Source: Paracoccaceae bacterium (lineage in GTDB: Bacteria > Pseudomonadota > Alphaproteobacteria > Rhodobacterales > Rhodobacteraceae). From it: a DNA stretch of 6,130 nt. The stretch covers positions 1-6,130 of the forward strand of contig JAOUMG010000134.1 of the NCBI GenBank assembly GCA_029881635.1. Direction: 5' to 3'. The translations under genes and the position numbers were made by a program. Under the pieces are notes generated by a model. The model saw only the letters and a program-made list of their open reading frames with translations, had not been told where the DNA came from and did no database searches. Below are positions 6,035-6,130 of the stretch, piece after piece (the stretch's first letter is position 1; the number at the start of each line of letters is the position of its first letter).

Positions 6035-6130
6035 TTACTTGATGATTTTCGACACGACGCCGGCGCCGACGGTGCGGCCGCCTTCGCGGATGGCGAAGCG
6101 CAGCTTTTCTTCCATCGCGATCGGCGAGAT
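6035..6130 (-). CDS. tuf: Elongation factor Tu, C-terminal end (partial, runs off the window)
   Basis: Only the last 31 codons are present. The translation ends [20 protein letters not shown] followed by IK, the highly conserved C-terminus of EF-Tu domain III, preceded by [11 protein letters not shown]-Tu is the GTPase that delivers aminoacyl-tRNA to the ribosome. The stop is TAA immediately followed by a second in-frame TAA, and the gene is closed by the strong terminator at 5953-5983. The GTPase domain lies outside the window. No ribosomal-protein gene, tRNA-Trp or secE follows within the visible 3' flank, so this copy is at the end of its transcription unit. Whether it is the str-operon copy or the second copy cannot be told from here. 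Confidence 0.97.
   Translation of the reverse strand: MSPIAMEEKLRFAIREGGRTVGAGVVSKIIK

Overview
The window looks like chromosomal DNA from an alphaproteobacterium, most likely a Rhodobacterales-type organism. This rests on moderately high G+C content, the C-terminal tail of an alphaproteobacterial-looking EF-Tu at the right edge, and an IS1182-family element of a kind common in such genomes. The species cannot be fixed from the sequence alone.

Layout, left to right. (1) Positions 2-1492 (+) encode a soluble transcriptional regulator: an OmpR/PhoB-type winged helix, a TolB-like middle domain and a TPR-rich C-terminus (HilA/CadC-like architecture without a membrane segment). (2) Convergent to it, 1516-1875 (-) encodes a small exported protein with a cleavable signal peptide and a C-terminal CxxC. 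(3) After about 280 bp without a recognisable gene comes a complete IS1182-family insertion sequence (about 2159-3709) with an intact 461-residue DDE transposase on the minus strand and an imperfect 24-bp terminal inverted repeat. (4) 3765-5336 (-) encodes a second winged-helix/TolB-like/TPR regulator of the same architecture as the first. (5) Divergent from it, 5494-5676 (+) is a 60-residue orphan gene with a very strong ribosome-binding site. (6) 5677-6034 is a gene-free stretch containing two bidirectional-looking rho-independent terminators and, between them, a plausible minus-strand promoter that could drive a short RNA. (7) 6035-6130 (-) is the 3' end of tuf (EF-Tu).

Working interpretation (inference): the region between tuf and the left edge is an accessory patch. 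It holds two related cytoplasmic one-component regulators, each next to a small gene of unknown function: the exported CxxC protein beside the first, the 60-residue basic protein beside the second. The IS landed in the intergenic space just beyond the 3' end of the second regulator without disrupting an identifiable coding region. No CRISPR array, tRNA, rRNA or classical defence module is visible. The least explained items are the two small genes, the paired regulators and the possible small RNA next to tuf.
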